A stretch of 64,000 nt of DNA from Aquila chrysaetos chrysaetos (taxonomy: Eukaryota > Chordata > Aves > Accipitriformes > Accipitridae): positions 22,296,759 through 22,360,758 of the forward strand of contig NC_044012.1 in NCBI RefSeq assembly GCF_900496995.4, given 5' to 3'. A model generated the notes under the pieces. It did no database searches, had not been told where the DNA came from, and worked only from the letters and a program-made list of their open reading frames with translations. This document shows positions 23,801 through 38,800 of this stretch, one piece after another (the first letter of the stretch is position 1; every line of letters begins with the position of its first letter). Made by a program: the position numbers and the translations under genes.

Positions 23801-26800
23801 TACAAAATGATGGCTGCCATGTGACATGGTGCCATTCCACAATTTGAGGACACTTTACTTTCCCAGATGAGGGAACCTTTAAGCAAAACCTTTGTTCCCA
23901 TCAAAATTGTGTTGTAGTTTAAAATTGCCCCTGTGTGAGCAAAGAGTTAGATACTGTTTTCCATGTTAAGGTGTGATGTTGCAGTTCTCACTTCAGGACA
24001 TCATGTCAGGCATAACATTTTGTAAATGATTTGCATATTCCAAAAGCAATTTCTTTACAATTGAGAGGAATTAGACCTGTACAATGGTGGGAAAGAGATT
24101 GGGATGTACATACTTAACCATTTGAAGTCATTCTACATTCTTTAGTTGTAGCTCCTGGATAGCTTACTGCACAAAAAGAACCTAACTCTGAAGCTAAAGA
24201 GTAAATATGTTTGTGTATTACGCTTTAGAGGTAAAATAACCTAGTTAATGTTCACATAGTTGATTCTTCTCTTAGAGGCATGAAGCACAATCCTAATTTA
24301 ATTCTCCTTAGGGTCAGTCTCCTTCGATTCGTCAGCTTATCATGCATGCAATGGCAGAATGGTACATGAGAGGGGAGCAGTATGACCAGGCAAAATTGTC
24401 ACGTATTCTTGATGTGGCACAAGACTTGAAGGTGAGTTTTGCAAAACACAGCCATTATTTTCTGGTGTCTTACACAGACTTGCTCATCTTTTAACAAAGG
24501 CTAAGTTTAAACTTAGATGTGACTAATTTAGTAAGGGTGACTTTGTTTTAAGCATGTCTGAATTCAGTTGTTGCTGCTGTATCTCATCTCAAAAACAAAA
24601 AAAAAACCCCAACCAACCAAAAAACCAACACAAAACGCCAGCCTAGGTTCATGTGACTTTAAGTGCTCTTCAGCTGAGTTGTGGTATTTGACTGCGGATG
24701 CTTTCTAGCCTGTCCACTTGTGAACCCAAGACATTTTACTTGGTGTTTGCAGTAGAGTCTGTTATCATGGCTTAGCTGACAAGTAACTTGGGAAGCAGTG
24801 TAATAGAACGGCTTGCTCTGTAAATGTACTGTAAATCCAGGAAGAGCTTTGACTGTTTTAATCTTGAATACCATTGAAATGGGAATGCAGAAAATATCCT
24901 TCAGATATTTGTGTGAAGGTGGCACTGCTAAGCTTAAAGGAACAGGGATTTATTAAGAATACTACTACTTTTCAGTTGTTTACGCATTCACAAAAGACTG
25001 GAAATTGTGACTGACTTCTTTGTCTTTATTGCTTCCTAAATTTAGATGTAAAATAATTGGGTGTCTCAAAGTGCAAGGGCACCAACTGCTGCTTGGAGTC
25101 AGTTTTGTTGTAGCAGTTACTGTGTTCAAAGATGAATACTTTGAGCAGATATATTCAAAGTGGCTCTGAAGGGGTTGAGGTCTGTTTGCAGGGAGATGCT
25201 ACTCTTCTGATTAATTTTGTTGTGATATCAACTTGGTAGCTCTTGACCACTCTGGTGGATTTTCATATAGAGGAATTTAAAACCTGTCAGCACAAGGTAG
25301 CTTCAAAGAAGGTAGGGTGATGATTTCAAATGAGAGCTATTGCTTATTTGTCTCATGAGTGAGCTATAAGTGAAGCTGATAGTACCAATCTTTTTGTTGA
25401 CAAAGCATAGCAGCATGTGATAGCAAGACTTCGTCACTAAAAAAGTATATGGGGATTAGAACAAAAAAAAAGGAGAAAGGGTATCCTTGTGTCTTCACTA
25501 GTAGTCTTCTGATTTTTTTTTTCTTTAGGCCTTGTCAATGCTGCTAAATGGTACTCCATTTGCCTTTGTTATTGACCTTGCTGCACTTGCCTCTCGACGG
25601 GAATACCTCAAACTTGACAAATGGCTCACAGATAAAATTCGGGAGCATGGGGTAAAGCAGGATTTTTCTTTTTACTTCTGCACTGTATCAGTGACTGACT
25701 TAAGTCACTTTAACAATTTTATAAGTAGCTTTAAAGTTGTGGAAAGTGTCCATGGTCTGATGGTTCAATGCTTTCACTGAACTATAATAGCTTAGTGCAA
25801 TTCTTTCCATGGTGCAATTGCCAAGTTTGAAATAGTGGCTTGGATGCAGTTTGGGAGGTTAAGATAACATTTTTTTTCCTCAGGAGCCTTTCATCCAGGC
25901 CTGTATGACTTTCTTAAAGAGAAGATGTCCATCTATCCTGGGTGGCCTTGCTCCAGAAAAAGATCAGCCCAAAAGTGCTCAGCTTCCTCCAGAAACCTTG
26001 GCGACTATGTTGGCATGTCTGCAAGCTTGTGCTGGGTAAGGATTATTTTGCTTACACTAAATGTGTGATACATTTGCAACTTGTTTGCTGGCACATGGTC
26101 ACAGCTGGTTTGGAATTTCACATGGTGAATAGGGTTAATGAGAGTATATAAACTTGCAGGGATAGATTCACTAGTATGTTTAATTTTGCACTGAAACTTT
26201 TGTTGTAGGCTAGGTCACAAGTGCTTGAAAGTGTTTTTGTCTTTATAATCAAACAGATGAGGTGATCTTGGTAACTGGGGGATGGCTGGTTAGTCAGATC
26301 CTGGGTTGTTAATGACTAGATACAGGGCTGTAACTTGGACAAAAAGGAATACAGGCTATAACTACAGAATGGGACAGCATCTTGGAAAACAGTGACTGTG
26401 TAAAGGATTTTGTGATTGTGTTAAGCAAATGCCTCTCTGTGTGGTTACTACCCTAGCAGAAAGGGTTAATGCAGTCCTTATGTGTAGGAGAAAAGTGGTA
26501 AGTAGTGATTGTAATGTAATTGAGACTGAAACTAGATATGTGTAACTTTTGTTGTCTTCATTTGAGACAGTATCAAAGTAGTCAAAGGATGGAAAATATC
26601 TTAAGATCTTTTGCAGATCAGACTGTTTAGCTATAAAGTCCAGAAGAAAAAAGTGTGGGTCCTAGAGAGCTGTTTTCTCTGCTAGAGGGAGGGGTAGACT
26701 ACAGAAAGGCTAATGGAAACTGAAATTGGACAAATCAGTTTTTAAATACTGTGTTCGAATTTATTAAAAATGACTGAATGTTGTAAAATATTTGTGGTGT

Positions 26801-29800
26801 CATTTCTTAATGCTGTCAGATCACGATGGTATTTAACTGCAGCAATATTTCAAAGATAACTAGGCATAGCATAGTGTGACATATGAGCCAGTGAGACTGA
26901 AAGCTGGAGATGGTGCTGGTTTTGGTGTTAAATTTTGATACCAAGAGAGGCTGGCATGTCCATGTGTGTGTTGCCTGATCTAAGGCTTCTATTGTGTCCC
27001 TTGGCTTAGCCAGTATTGTCTGGAAAGTTACAAGAAACATCTTTAAAGGTGTTCGGGATGATTCATGGCTCTCATGTAGATGAGGAAATGAGTATCAACA
27101 TAGAGTTGCCATGATGGGTATTTGAACTGGAAGGAATTTGAGGTACCTATAAGATTTTTAGGAGAAAGGATTCACCTGATTTCTACTGCAACCTGTGCAA
27201 TTAAACTTTAAAATGCTGTTGAAATGCTGTTTCTGAAATGTGATGGTCTAGCATACCTCTTGGACTGATAAGATGGCTGTTATTTTTCAACTCAGAGTGT
27301 ATCTTCTGAGACTATTGTTCACAAATTAACTTTTATTCATTATTTTGCATGCTACTGTGTCAAGATTTTAGAGGTTTAACAGTTAACTGTAGACTTGACT
27401 TGCATCTAATGTCACTGCGTTCTGAATCTTAATGTGTTACCAAGTTTTATTTATTCAATTAATTCCAAAAGCCACTAGTTCTCTACTGGCACAATTCTCT
27501 CAGCTTTTGGTTTCTTTTTATAGCTACTTGTATTCCCTTTTATGCAAGAATGTGACCTACTTGCAGTCATTTTCCATTAGTTATTCTCTTTGAGCTTTAA
27601 AAAGAAAATGCTTGGACTTCTTTCATGAAGCAAGTGCTTTGATTAGCTTAGGTTTCAGTCACGAATGGAAGCAGGCGTTGTAAAGACTAGAAGATTAAAA
27701 TTGCAGTAAATGTTAAATACATCTGGGAGGGTAGTTCCACTTCACTAGCTGAAGTCTGCCATCTGTTAAATCTGATGATTTAGGAGCCTGCTCTTTAATT
27801 AGGCTGTAGTTATTTCCTGTCTTGTTTTGTGTCCAGGGAGACACTTTTCTTGGCCACCAGGACCCTGTGTGTTCTGAGACTCTTTTTTTGGTGCAACTTG
27901 TTTATCACTGGTGAGCACTGCAGTTGTGGCATCATGTAGCAGCAAGGCTTCAAAAAGAAATAAGTGTTCCTTTTATTACTGAGTGTTTTTTAAAATGGAG
28001 TCAAGGTGGTTGCAGGCACCACAGCCTGACCAAGCATGTGATTTGGTAACAAACTGCTTACAAGAAGTCCTCCCCTCAAAGAGCTGCAGTGAGTTGAGAG
28101 GGGCAGCAGTGCCTTTTTCCATGCAGTTGTGTCCAGCACAGTCCAAGTATGTCAGTGTGTGGAATGGTTGTTCCTTCTCAGTCCCTGCCTCAATAAGGGA
28201 AGAAGCTTCTGGCTACCTGTGCTTAGGGGAATGAAAAGGCCTTTCCTTGCTCTCTAAAAATGGGTTTAAAAAAAAAAAAAAAAAATGCAAGAGATGTGAA
28301 CTTGTTATTCCAGCAAGCTGGAGCTTCCCTTAAGCTGATGGTTTTGTTCCTCTAGAGCTGGCTGACTGTGATCCCTTGCTCTCCTCCTCACTTGTGTTTC
28401 AAAGTTCTCCTTCCTGCAGTTTTCCCTAGTTCTGATCCAGGAACGGCACTGATTTAGGTTAGATGCCTGAATATATTTTTATGTAAAACTTGAAAATACA
28501 TTTTCTTTTAAGATCTAGTTATCAAATCATGCCTGCCTCCTTACTACTTTGTATCATTTGCCTCGAATGCAGGTGCTTTTTTGTGAAAACCTGCAGTTTT
28601 GTACTATCTAAAAATATTGTGATGTTTGCATCTTGATACAGCAGTGTGTCTTTTAACATGATAAAAAAATTTAACCTTCAGTCTGTCTAGAGGGCAGCAC
28701 ATAACATTAGTGGTTCACTCCAAAGCATGAATGGCCTAACTGGTCATGATAAGTATCAAACTGTAGGATTGTAAGCCTGTCTTAGATAAAATGGCAGCCC
28801 ACAATGAAGACTATCTACAGCAGATTGGTATGTGTTTTACTGAAGTGTGCTATAGTATTTAAGCATAAAGAGTGCAAATTTAACTGCTACGAAAAAAGGG
28901 GAGGGCAGAAGATTGAGGATGGTAACCATGGGTGAACTCAGCTCTTCAGTCCCCAGTCCCGTTCCCTGATTAGCTGCAGTGCTGTATGATCTTGGAATGC
29001 CTACTGCATCAGAAAAAAAAAATGTGCTGCCTGTTAATTGGTCATACAATTAAATGTTCAGATTTCTGAGACTGTAGCATTAGGGTGAGCCTACCATGTG
29101 CCATGCTCAGAGCTCTGTCTTCAGGTCTGGTGGTATGTTCCCAAAACAGAAATCCCTTTAGTGGTTTGTTTTGGTTTTTTTAGGGTAGGTTTCTGATCAC
29201 TTCTGATACATACCCCCCAAGCCCCTTGGTTTTAAAGTCTTTGACAGTAGGCCCTGGTGAGAGGATGTTAAAGCATGTTAAGGAATCAGCTTGTGAAACA
29301 GTTGATAAAGTGTTTGTTCCCCTGTATGGAAACCTGCTCATCCATGTTATCTCCCCAGATTCCTCTGTCTGTCTTAAGTGAGGTTTTACCCATACTATGT
29401 AGTGGATCACTGGCTTTGGAGAACAACTAGAAGCCCTTAACTCTGTGTAGCCTGTAATGGGATACTTGCCAAAGCTGAAGGCTGATCGATCTGCACTTTG
29501 TTTTCCTGCCTTAATCATGAGGATGGTTCCTCTTTCTTTCTTTTTCCCCTTGTCCCAACAGCTGTGCCGTAAAAGCTTGTGAAAATTGAGTTAAAATGAG
29601 GAATCTCCAGACAGGGGTAACAAAGCTGTGTGGTATAGTTGCACCATTACAGGAAGGAATCTGCTGCTTTAGCTGTCCTCACCAAAAAGGTAGAACTAAA
29701 GTTCAGGAGAGCCATAAATAATCGGCTGTATTTTCGGAAAGGAGAATGTTAATGTTGTGTTAGTATGTTTGTGGTTAGGTATGTCAGCAGCAGAGCTGGC

Positions 29801-32800
29801 TCTCTTTCCAGTTTGGGAACCTGGCAGTCAGATCTGGCATACTTTGGAAAAGAGGTACTGACTGCTCTCGATTGTGCAATGTGTTCATGCTTGACTTTGG
29901 GTTTTCTGTTGGCTTTTGTTTATAATTTTCTTGAATAATTTGGCTTCCTGTCTCTGTTTTGGTTTAATGTTAGTGTGTGAAGCATGTCTTTCAGTTTATA
30001 GACAGATGAATTTTAGTGAAGCAGGTGATGGTATTTACCTTTCATTGTTTTTTGTCTTTGTGTAACCCAAGCTTTAGTCATGTTGTATCTCCTCTTTTGG
30101 AGAAACATTGTATGGAATGAGATTCAGAATGGGAATCGTCATGAATGGTGAAGTCTGGGGATAGGAAGGAGTCTTAAGGAGTGGATTTGAACAAGGGATC
30201 ATAGCATCATTTGTGTGTTATTCAGGAGGCTGAGCTGTATATAGCCCATAATGTGGACATCAGCAGATAAAGACTGTTGTAGATAGTCTGCTCTTCCAAG
30301 GACTGTTGGAGCCATGTAGGTACATACCCCTGCTTTCTGTAAGTCATCACTTGCTGGGGTAACTGTAAAGTAGTATTTGAATTATTGAAAACAAAGGAAT
30401 ATTCTATTTGAGGTTAATTTTTAGAACCACAGTTTAAAATTTTCTGTTTAATTATAGCTGTTTCTCTTGGGACATGCTCTAATGCAAGTTTTGCAAATAA
30501 CAAAATGTGGCTTCTGCTGGGGTTGTTTTGTGACTTCTATTTGTGAAGTGTGGCCCCAGTTTCTGTAGGAAAAACCAAATAAGTTAGGGGCCTTAGTTTC
30601 ATGAATGATATATGGCTCACTATCCTACTTCTCTGTTCTAGGAGTGTTTCTCAGGAGCTGTCAGAGACGATCCTCACCATGGTAGCTAACTGCAGTAATG
30701 TCATGAACAAGGCTAGACAGCCACCACCTGGAGTCATGCCGAAAGGACGCCCGCCCAGTGCTAGCAGCTTGGATGCCATCTCTCCTGTACAGGTAGACAA
30801 ATAACATGCTGCATTTTGAGAAGTTGGTGTTGATTTAGCATTAGTTCTGCTACACTATTTGAGCTCTTTCAGCAGGACTAAGTAAAACATCATCTGGCTC
30901 CCTTAGTTTTATGCTTGCATGTCTAGATAACTTGCTTGTAACTACAGAATAATGCTTGAGGGTTGTAGTTCAGAACTGTTGTTCACTTCACAAATGTCTC
31001 TAAGAAGTAACTGAAGTATAGCAGGATGGGAGCACTGAAGAGGGATAGAGATTTGGTTTATTTAAAATAATTGAGGGTTTTTTTAAAGTGCTAAAATTTA
31101 CTAAGACTTTTGAGAATTAAGCACTGCCTTTGAACCTGATGTGTCTTGTTTGTAGCTTCACGGGCCAAGCAACAGTGCTAGAGCGTAAGGACTTGTTATA
31201 ACTGGGGCTCTTCAGCTCTCAACTGAACTGCTCTTTTAAAAACAAGGTACATTTAAGTTACTCCCTGCCACTCATCATCCCTTCCTCCTCTGGGAGCAAC
31301 ACATTACAGACAAGTTTTGCTTCTAGCAGTTAACATTCAATGGCAGATTTTAAAGTGGTGACAAGTTTTTTTTCACATGATATAGTGGCAATTCAGCATT
31401 TAAGAATGTCTGAAGCATCAGTAGATTACATAAACTACAGAGAGCAGTTTCCTTGTAAATTGTTGCTTTATTGAAGTTGCTCATCAGATGTACTAAATAT
31501 CTTGGCAACCTGCTGCAAATAACTGATGTGAATAAGTAGAGCAGCAGATGTTAGTCTGTAGTCGTGCTGTCTTGGGTAGATAACACAGTTTTCTGCTGTT
31601 CCTAGTCAGGAGCTTTTAACTTATTGCTTTGTTAGCTGGTATTGTGCCTTCCCTCCTACTCATCACCCAGGTCTTAATGCTTTTTATTGAAGACTGCATT
31701 CAGGTATTTAGCTGTGAAAAGTGGACATAATGGGATCTTTCAGACAGTCAAAAATATTCTGTAAGCTTGATGTGAAATAGCCTTTGCAAGTTGTGGGGTA
31801 AGGTCTGAGGTTGCAAACTGCAGAGCATAAACTAGTATAAATACCTATGTGCTGCTGCTTATAAGCATTTACTGTTGTGTTACACTTAACTAGAGACAAT
31901 GGAACAATCAGCCTTTTTGTAAAGTGTCTGGTGGAATAGGATTTTATGGGAATGTAGAAGAAAAAGTAAAATTGCATTTTGTAGACAAGCTAATCTTTTG
32001 GGGTGATCTGGATGACTTCAGAATTTAAATTAACCATGCAGAAAAGCTCTTCTCAGGAATGTTTTGATATGTAGCTGTTTCTATACAAAACCTGCCAAAA
32101 ATCAGCTTGATTGTGGTTTATGGATGTCTGTGTATAATCTTCCTTTCTTCATTCAGATTGACTCGCTTGCAGGAATGGCATCTCTTAGTTTAGGTGGCTC
32201 AGCTGCTCCTCATACCCAGAGCATGCAAGGCTTCCCTCCAAACTTGGGCTCTGCATTCAGTACTCCTCAGTCACCAGCAAAAGCATTCCCCCCTCTTTCC
32301 ACTCAAAACCAGACAACAGGTTTCAGTGGCATCGGAGGACTCTCTTCACAGCTTCCAGGTACTGCTATCTGGGTGGAGTGGTTTGTATTTTTGACATGTC
32401 AGAGCTAAGGCACTGTCGTTGCTGTGGTTGGAAATACTGGGCAAACAGCTGTGTGTCGTGTGGGAGGGAATTACACAGCCCTTGCTCCTAGGTCACTGCT
32501 GAAACAGCACTTCAGAATGTTGCAGCTGCAATAGGTAAAAAGTTTGAGACTCAAGAGGGTGAGTGTTTTGACAGATTTTAGTGGCATTATTTTAGGTTGG
32601 GACAGAGATGAAGAATTGCTTGAGATAAAACTGCTTGATACTGGACAGTTAGGCTATATAGCTCTGAGTTCTTGGAAGTGACAAGTGCTGGGACTGATAA
32701 GTGCATACTGTGAAGGGTGCAACTGAGATGACCAGTTGCTTGCTTTTCGGTAGGTGGTCTTACTACGGGTAGCCTGACTGGCATAGGAACTGGAGCCCTG

Positions 32801-35800
32801 GGCCTTCCTGCGGTGAACAATGACCCATTCGTGCAAAGGAAGCTGAGCACATCTGGACTGAACCAGCCTACATTCCAGCAGAGTAAGATGAAACCTTGTA
32901 AGTGGTAGTGTTGTCTGTGGCTGTGAAGTGTGACTGTGGTCTGCAGTTAATCTGCATTTCCTTCAGGGGAGGCTTGGATCTGTAGGTGGTAAATGTTAGA
33001 AATGTGGCTCTTGTATTAATGCCATTAGTCTGAAAAAGGTGCTTCTAAAGTTCTATACTAAAAGCTTACCAAGTGGCCTGGGGGGAATTTAAAAAAAAAA
33101 GCAAGCTGTTAGCATAAAAATACAACATGTTATGGATTTGCATGAACAGTGTGTTTGTGTCCTTTTTTTTGTTGTGCTGTGTTTTGAACAAAAGTGTTGT
33201 CCTGCTCTTTACAGAGAATTGTATGCAGCTGGTAAGAGGGTGTTTTTTGTTTTGTAACAAGGTTAAACAAAGCTACCTGGGTAAGGTCCTGTTGCAGCAG
33301 AGAACTTGACAGGTGAAGCAGTGAATTAGACTGCAACATTGGATACAAATAAGACTAACAAAAGTTTGTGGGAAGGTGGTTTTTGGAAGGAATAATTTGG
33401 TTCCTAATGCTGAGCCATTATCGTAAACTCATTTATGCCTCTGAAGTATGCTTACAATGAAATGTTTAAGCCCTCAAATGTTGCATTTAGGAAGCATAGC
33501 CATATGCTAAACCTTCCGCATTGCTGTTATTACATCTGGCTCCTTTGATAGCTCCTCCATAAAAACAAAGTTACTGATCTCTACAGATGTGCAGTGGACG
33601 TGGCTGTAGTGACCATTTTTGGGCTTCAACATTCAGTATAAACTTGCTTGAAGCTCACTGGCTGGCCTGAAAGTTTGTGTGAAAGTTTGTCTGCATGTTA
33701 GTGTTGTATAGCATGCTTTATTCTAGTCTGTTTTGCATTCATTTAGTTTAGGTGTCAGTTGAGGTTAGTTTGGGTTGCAGTGGGTTCTAGGAATACAACA
33801 GTATGAGGTTAATTCTATCTTAGGATTCAGTTCTTTTGCATAAATACAACATACTGAAAACGGATTTTTAAATCACAATTCCTGTCTACTGGAAAGGTTA
33901 AATATCCTGCTTTTCAGGAGAACTAGCAGGTTTTGTGTAGATCAGAAGAGTTGAAAAGGGCTAGGTGAAATCCTGACTGCCTGAAGTTGTTCTGAGCATG
34001 ATACCTCTTCTGTCTTTTAACAGCTGACTTATCTCAGGTGTGGCCAGAGGCTAATCAGCACTTTAGCAAAGAAATAGATGATGAGGCAAACAGCTACTTC
34101 CAGCGTATTTACAACCATCCACCACATCCGACCATGTCTGTAGATGAGGTGAGTTCCCTTCTGTAGCAGTTGCATTACTTGTCCAGAGGTTTTCTATAAA
34201 GTTGGTAGTAATTATTCCTTCGTGTATTAGTTCTAGTGGAAAACAATAAAGGGCTAGTTTTAGATGCTTGCAGGATTGCTTTTTTGCTTGGTTGAAATTG
34301 TATATTTGTAAGGCAGCATGCTTTCAGAGTAAATTTGCAGCTGATCATTACTCAGCTTTGACTTCTATGGACTGAAGACCTTAGATGTCTAACTAATGCT
34401 CCTAAAATGATGCTAAGTGGGAAGAGTTCAATGTGGAGTGGAAGCTTGTATGTTCAAATAAGTGCTAAAGTGTGCCTTTAAACAGTCTGTATAAATTATA
34501 CTTATCTTGAATATATTTGTTTTTAAAGTATCTAAAAATGGCTACAATTTCTAAATATATAAAGGTGTCCAAAGTTCTACCTTCTGAGCTTTGATAATTA
34601 TTTTGGTTAGTCTCTATGAGAGTAATTATCAGTCTGATGTGCTTGCTCTTTGAAGTACTTCAAATTTACTTTAATATATTTGTGTGGTTATAAATAATGG
34701 AAGATTCTCATTTTTCTAATTTTGAAGCAATGGACTGGGCAGTCACAAAAGTTTTGTGAAGACAGTTACTTGAAAGGGGAGAAAACAAAAGTCTGAAGAG
34801 GAAGCTCGTTGTAGTGATGTAGAGTCTGCTGGCTAATATGATATTTTCTTGAGGCAGTTGTTATGCAGTCTAGCTCGTGGTAGTGCAATTTACCTTAGTG
34901 GTTGCAAGCACTCTTGAAACCTGAAGATGTGGAAGGGCTGAAATAAAGCAAATCTGTTGGTAATAATTTCCAATTTCTTTGCAGGTCTTAGAAATGCTGC
35001 AGAGGTTTAAGGACTCCAACATTAAACGGGAACGAGAAGTGTTTAACTGTATGCTGAGGAACTTGTTTGAGGAATACCGTTTCTTTCCCCAGTACCCAGA
35101 TAAAGAGCTGCACATAACAGCCTGCCTCTTTGGTGGGATAATAGAGAAAGGACTGGTTACTTATATGGCATTGGGCCTGGCCCTGCGCTATGTTCTTGAA
35201 GCCTTACGAAAGCCTTTTGCATCCAAAATGTACTATTTTGGTATTGCTGCACTAGATAGATTTAAAAATAGGTGAGTGTGGTTTTTGGTAATACCTGTAA
35301 CAGTACACATAATGTCTTGTTAACCTTGAACCTGCTCTAATTATGCAGTACAAGATTGCTTATATGTGTTATAAATTTACACATCTCACCTTCAGGATTA
35401 CTTTAGTGATAATGCTGAGCTGAAACAAAATGTGCTAATATGCTAGTTAAAGGTTGACTTTTAAAATCAAAATGTTCGGTGTGGTACCTGTATAAATGTG
35501 GGACAAACTGAGATACTGAAACTATGTAGTGGACTTTGTTTATAAAAAAAATTCAGTGAAATGTTGAGTTAGATGAAGTTGTCAGCTTGTTAGAAATGTT
35601 AGAATGTGAATGTAATTACTCTTTACAGGTGCATTCTAATGGAGTGCTATTTGCACTATTCATTACTGAAAGACTGGCTAGGAACTAAGCTCTAGGACTT
35701 TGGTTTTACACAGAAATCTCAAGTATGGCGAAATAGCTCAAAAAAAAGTGCTTTCTCAAAGCTTTGAATGGATTGCAGATAGAGGAAACTCTCGTGGCAG

Positions 35801-38800
35801 GCTGCCATAGTAGGCAGGATTGTACACCCATGGGAAAAATTTCCATTCTGCAAGGAGATACTTGAACTTGAAAAGTATTAGAAAGCTTCCTGGAATTTAA
35901 TAACTAGAAATGTGTGGACCTGAAGTGTGGACTCATAAGGAGCATGTTATCTTCTGTCCTTATTCTTCTTTTATAGTTCATTTGCCCTGCAGTATTTCAT
36001 CTGTAGTAAAAGCTGTTGCTTGCAGCATTCATGCTTGGATATTGTGTTGTAGAGTTAGCTGAACAGAATGACTGAAGACACTTAAGGCAGACATACTTGA
36101 GACTTTGCCACCATCTTACTCCTCTTAAGAACCATTTTTAAGTGGGACCTAAAGATTTGAGTCTCAATGACTAGTAGCAGTGTCTAGCATTCGTAAGTGG
36201 AACTATAATACTTGCTGTGCATAGGTGAAGCTTCTGTCTTGGGTGTTAGGGGCAGTCTGGTTTGCTGTTTAAAATGCGCTGAGCCAGACTACAAATTACT
36301 TACCCAATAATCTTACTGCAAACACTGAATATAAAAGCAATTGTGTGCTCAGTCAGAAGTATTAAGATGTAGGATAAGATGAGTTGCTGTGAAGAAACCT
36401 TGCGTTTTGCTGTTAAATGAATCCATTTCAAATGGGTTTTGCAACAAAAAGTACTTTGTAGAAAATGCTTTGTTTATAGCACAGCTGCTGTAAGCAGTCC
36501 AGAAGTAATTCTGTGATGTGGTATGGGAATGACATACCAGTGTTATATTTGTATTTCTCTGTAATACTGTTTTTGATCTGGGCTTATGTTTCTGACTAAT
36601 GCATATTTTTGTCTGACAGATTGAAGGACTATCCCCAGTATTGTCAGCACTTGGCTTCTATTAGTCACTTTATACAGTTCCCACATCATTTACAGGAGGT
36701 GAGTGTGTTCTTATTAGCACACTAGCTTTCTATGATTTCAGATTCTTTTGAGCAATTTCCTGTTTTCCTTTGGAAGAATAGTTTGTGCTGTCACAATTTT
36801 AGATAGGGTACATCCACATAATCAAATGCCTTTTCTTAGGTTTTGCCATGGGATGGGGGGGACAGGTGATGGTGGTTATCTGGTACCTCTTCTATTTCCA
36901 TAAATCTGTTAGGGTTGCTTATGTTGAAATAACTGCCTGAATATACCTGCATGATCAACCAGTGCACATGGGCATGGCCAAAGGTTTTAAAGGCCTTCAG
37001 TGCATTCATGTTCCAGTCCTGTAAGGATTTGGAGTTCTCTTCTAAAATAGAGGGCATTCAACTGGGTTTATACAGTTTCATACTCAAACCTGCTAAAGTA
37101 ATCCAGATGAAGGTGAGAAAAACTTCATTCCTGAAGCTCTGATCAGAGTAATGGAAATACTGTGTAGTCCAAGGAGTAAAAGCAGTGGTGATCATACAGT
37201 GTCTGCCTTGAAGGTACTTTCATTGGTGGAAATACAGAAAAGCTAATGCCAGTGGCAGGGCTTGAGAACATAATCTAAATAAGGAAAAATGTTTAGCTGT
37301 AACATTAAGGTAGAGAGGCCATCTACCCAAAGCTGCGAAGTCCAGTAGCAGTGTGTTTCACTAACAGGTTTCAGACCATATCCCTTAAATGATAGTATGT
37401 TGTCTGATGTTACAGATTTCTGGGTAAATGTATTATGGTGGGGAGGAAACTTCCTTTCTACTATGGAGCTACTTTAGAGGATGTAAAAACTTAGTTGGAC
37501 ACTTCAGAACTGTGCTTTTGCTTATTCACTGTGAACTTCAGGCTTGACTGTTTGTATGTAGCTGCAGGAGTCCTTGCGGAAGACTTCTTAACCTGCTTTG
37601 TAACAAGGTTCTTCATAATCACATGTTTCTCTTGTGCTCTTGCCCCTCTTTTGCTCTGCTGTCCCAGGCCTGCAGAGATGGGGATTTCTGGGTAGTGCTC
37701 TGTAAAATTTTAAGTATGTAGAGCCCCTTGACACTTGGTCAGCCTGTTGAGGTCAGAGGTAGAGCTTGAGGCTCTTCTCCAATAAGAAAGTAAATAGTGA
37801 CAAGACAGGCTTTATAAGGGTGTTCAGTTGTCTTGCAGATTCCCTTAAGGGCATTAGTGTCAAGTGTTTGAAAGATTGTTGGCAAACCTTTACTCTGCTC
37901 ACGCTAAAACTCAGACTGTAGTTCTGTTGCTGTGTGTGAACTTTTGTATGTGCTTGTTTACCCTATTTTAGTACATAGAATATGGACAGCAATCCAGAGA
38001 TCCTCCTGTGAAGATGCAGGGTTCAATCACCACCCCTGGAAGTATTGCACTTGCCCAGGCTCAGGCCCAGGCCCAGGTTCCAGCAAAAGCTCCTCTTGCT
38101 GGCCAAGTCAGCACTATAGTAACCACCTCAACCACCACCACTGTTGCAAAAACCATTACAATCACCCGACCAACGGGAGTCAGCTTCAAGAAAGACGTGC
38201 CGGTAAGCATTCTGTCACTCCAGTGTCCTTACTGGAGTAGCAAAGGAGTTAAGTTGCTGATCTGTGTTGAGTACATGGAGACAAAATCCAATTTAACTTC
38301 TATACTACAAGTTTTCAAACTGTGATCCATATTTTATGTCTAAAGCATATAACCTTTTCAAATGACCAGCATTTTTGTAGGGAAGGCATTTTTGATCATG
38401 AAACTATAGAATTACTAGGGTGTCATGTAGAAATGTGTTTATTAAGGCTTTAATTATCAGGACACTTACAGAACCGTTGTTTCTGTTAATGACTTGCAGT
38501 AGGAGTCTTGAAATAATTGGCAGCTGCTATTCTGCTTGGGGCTTGAGAACACTTACTGCACACTAAATCACATTTGACCTACCAGTTCTAACTGCGTTAG
38601 GTTTTTCAAATCTTTAGTCACTTAGGTAAACATATCTCTGAACTGCTAGTCAAAGTTATTACAGGGTTGACAGATTGATAACGTTGGCTATTCCACAGAA
38701 AGTGCTGGGGCATGCTTGGTCCCAAATGTATGCTGAGGATGCACAGAGCTGTTACTGTGTGATAAGTAATGCACTGTAAAGTCAAGCCTGTCTTGCTTCC

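Noticed and set aside
28010-28285. Possible poly(A)-tailed retroposed segment in intron 16
   Set aside because: It ends in A18, but no target-site duplication, start boundary or known parent can be seen.
29180-29518. 112-codon minus-strand frame in intron 16
   Set aside because: No domain, no splice or poly(A) context; length is within what chance allows in 64 kb.
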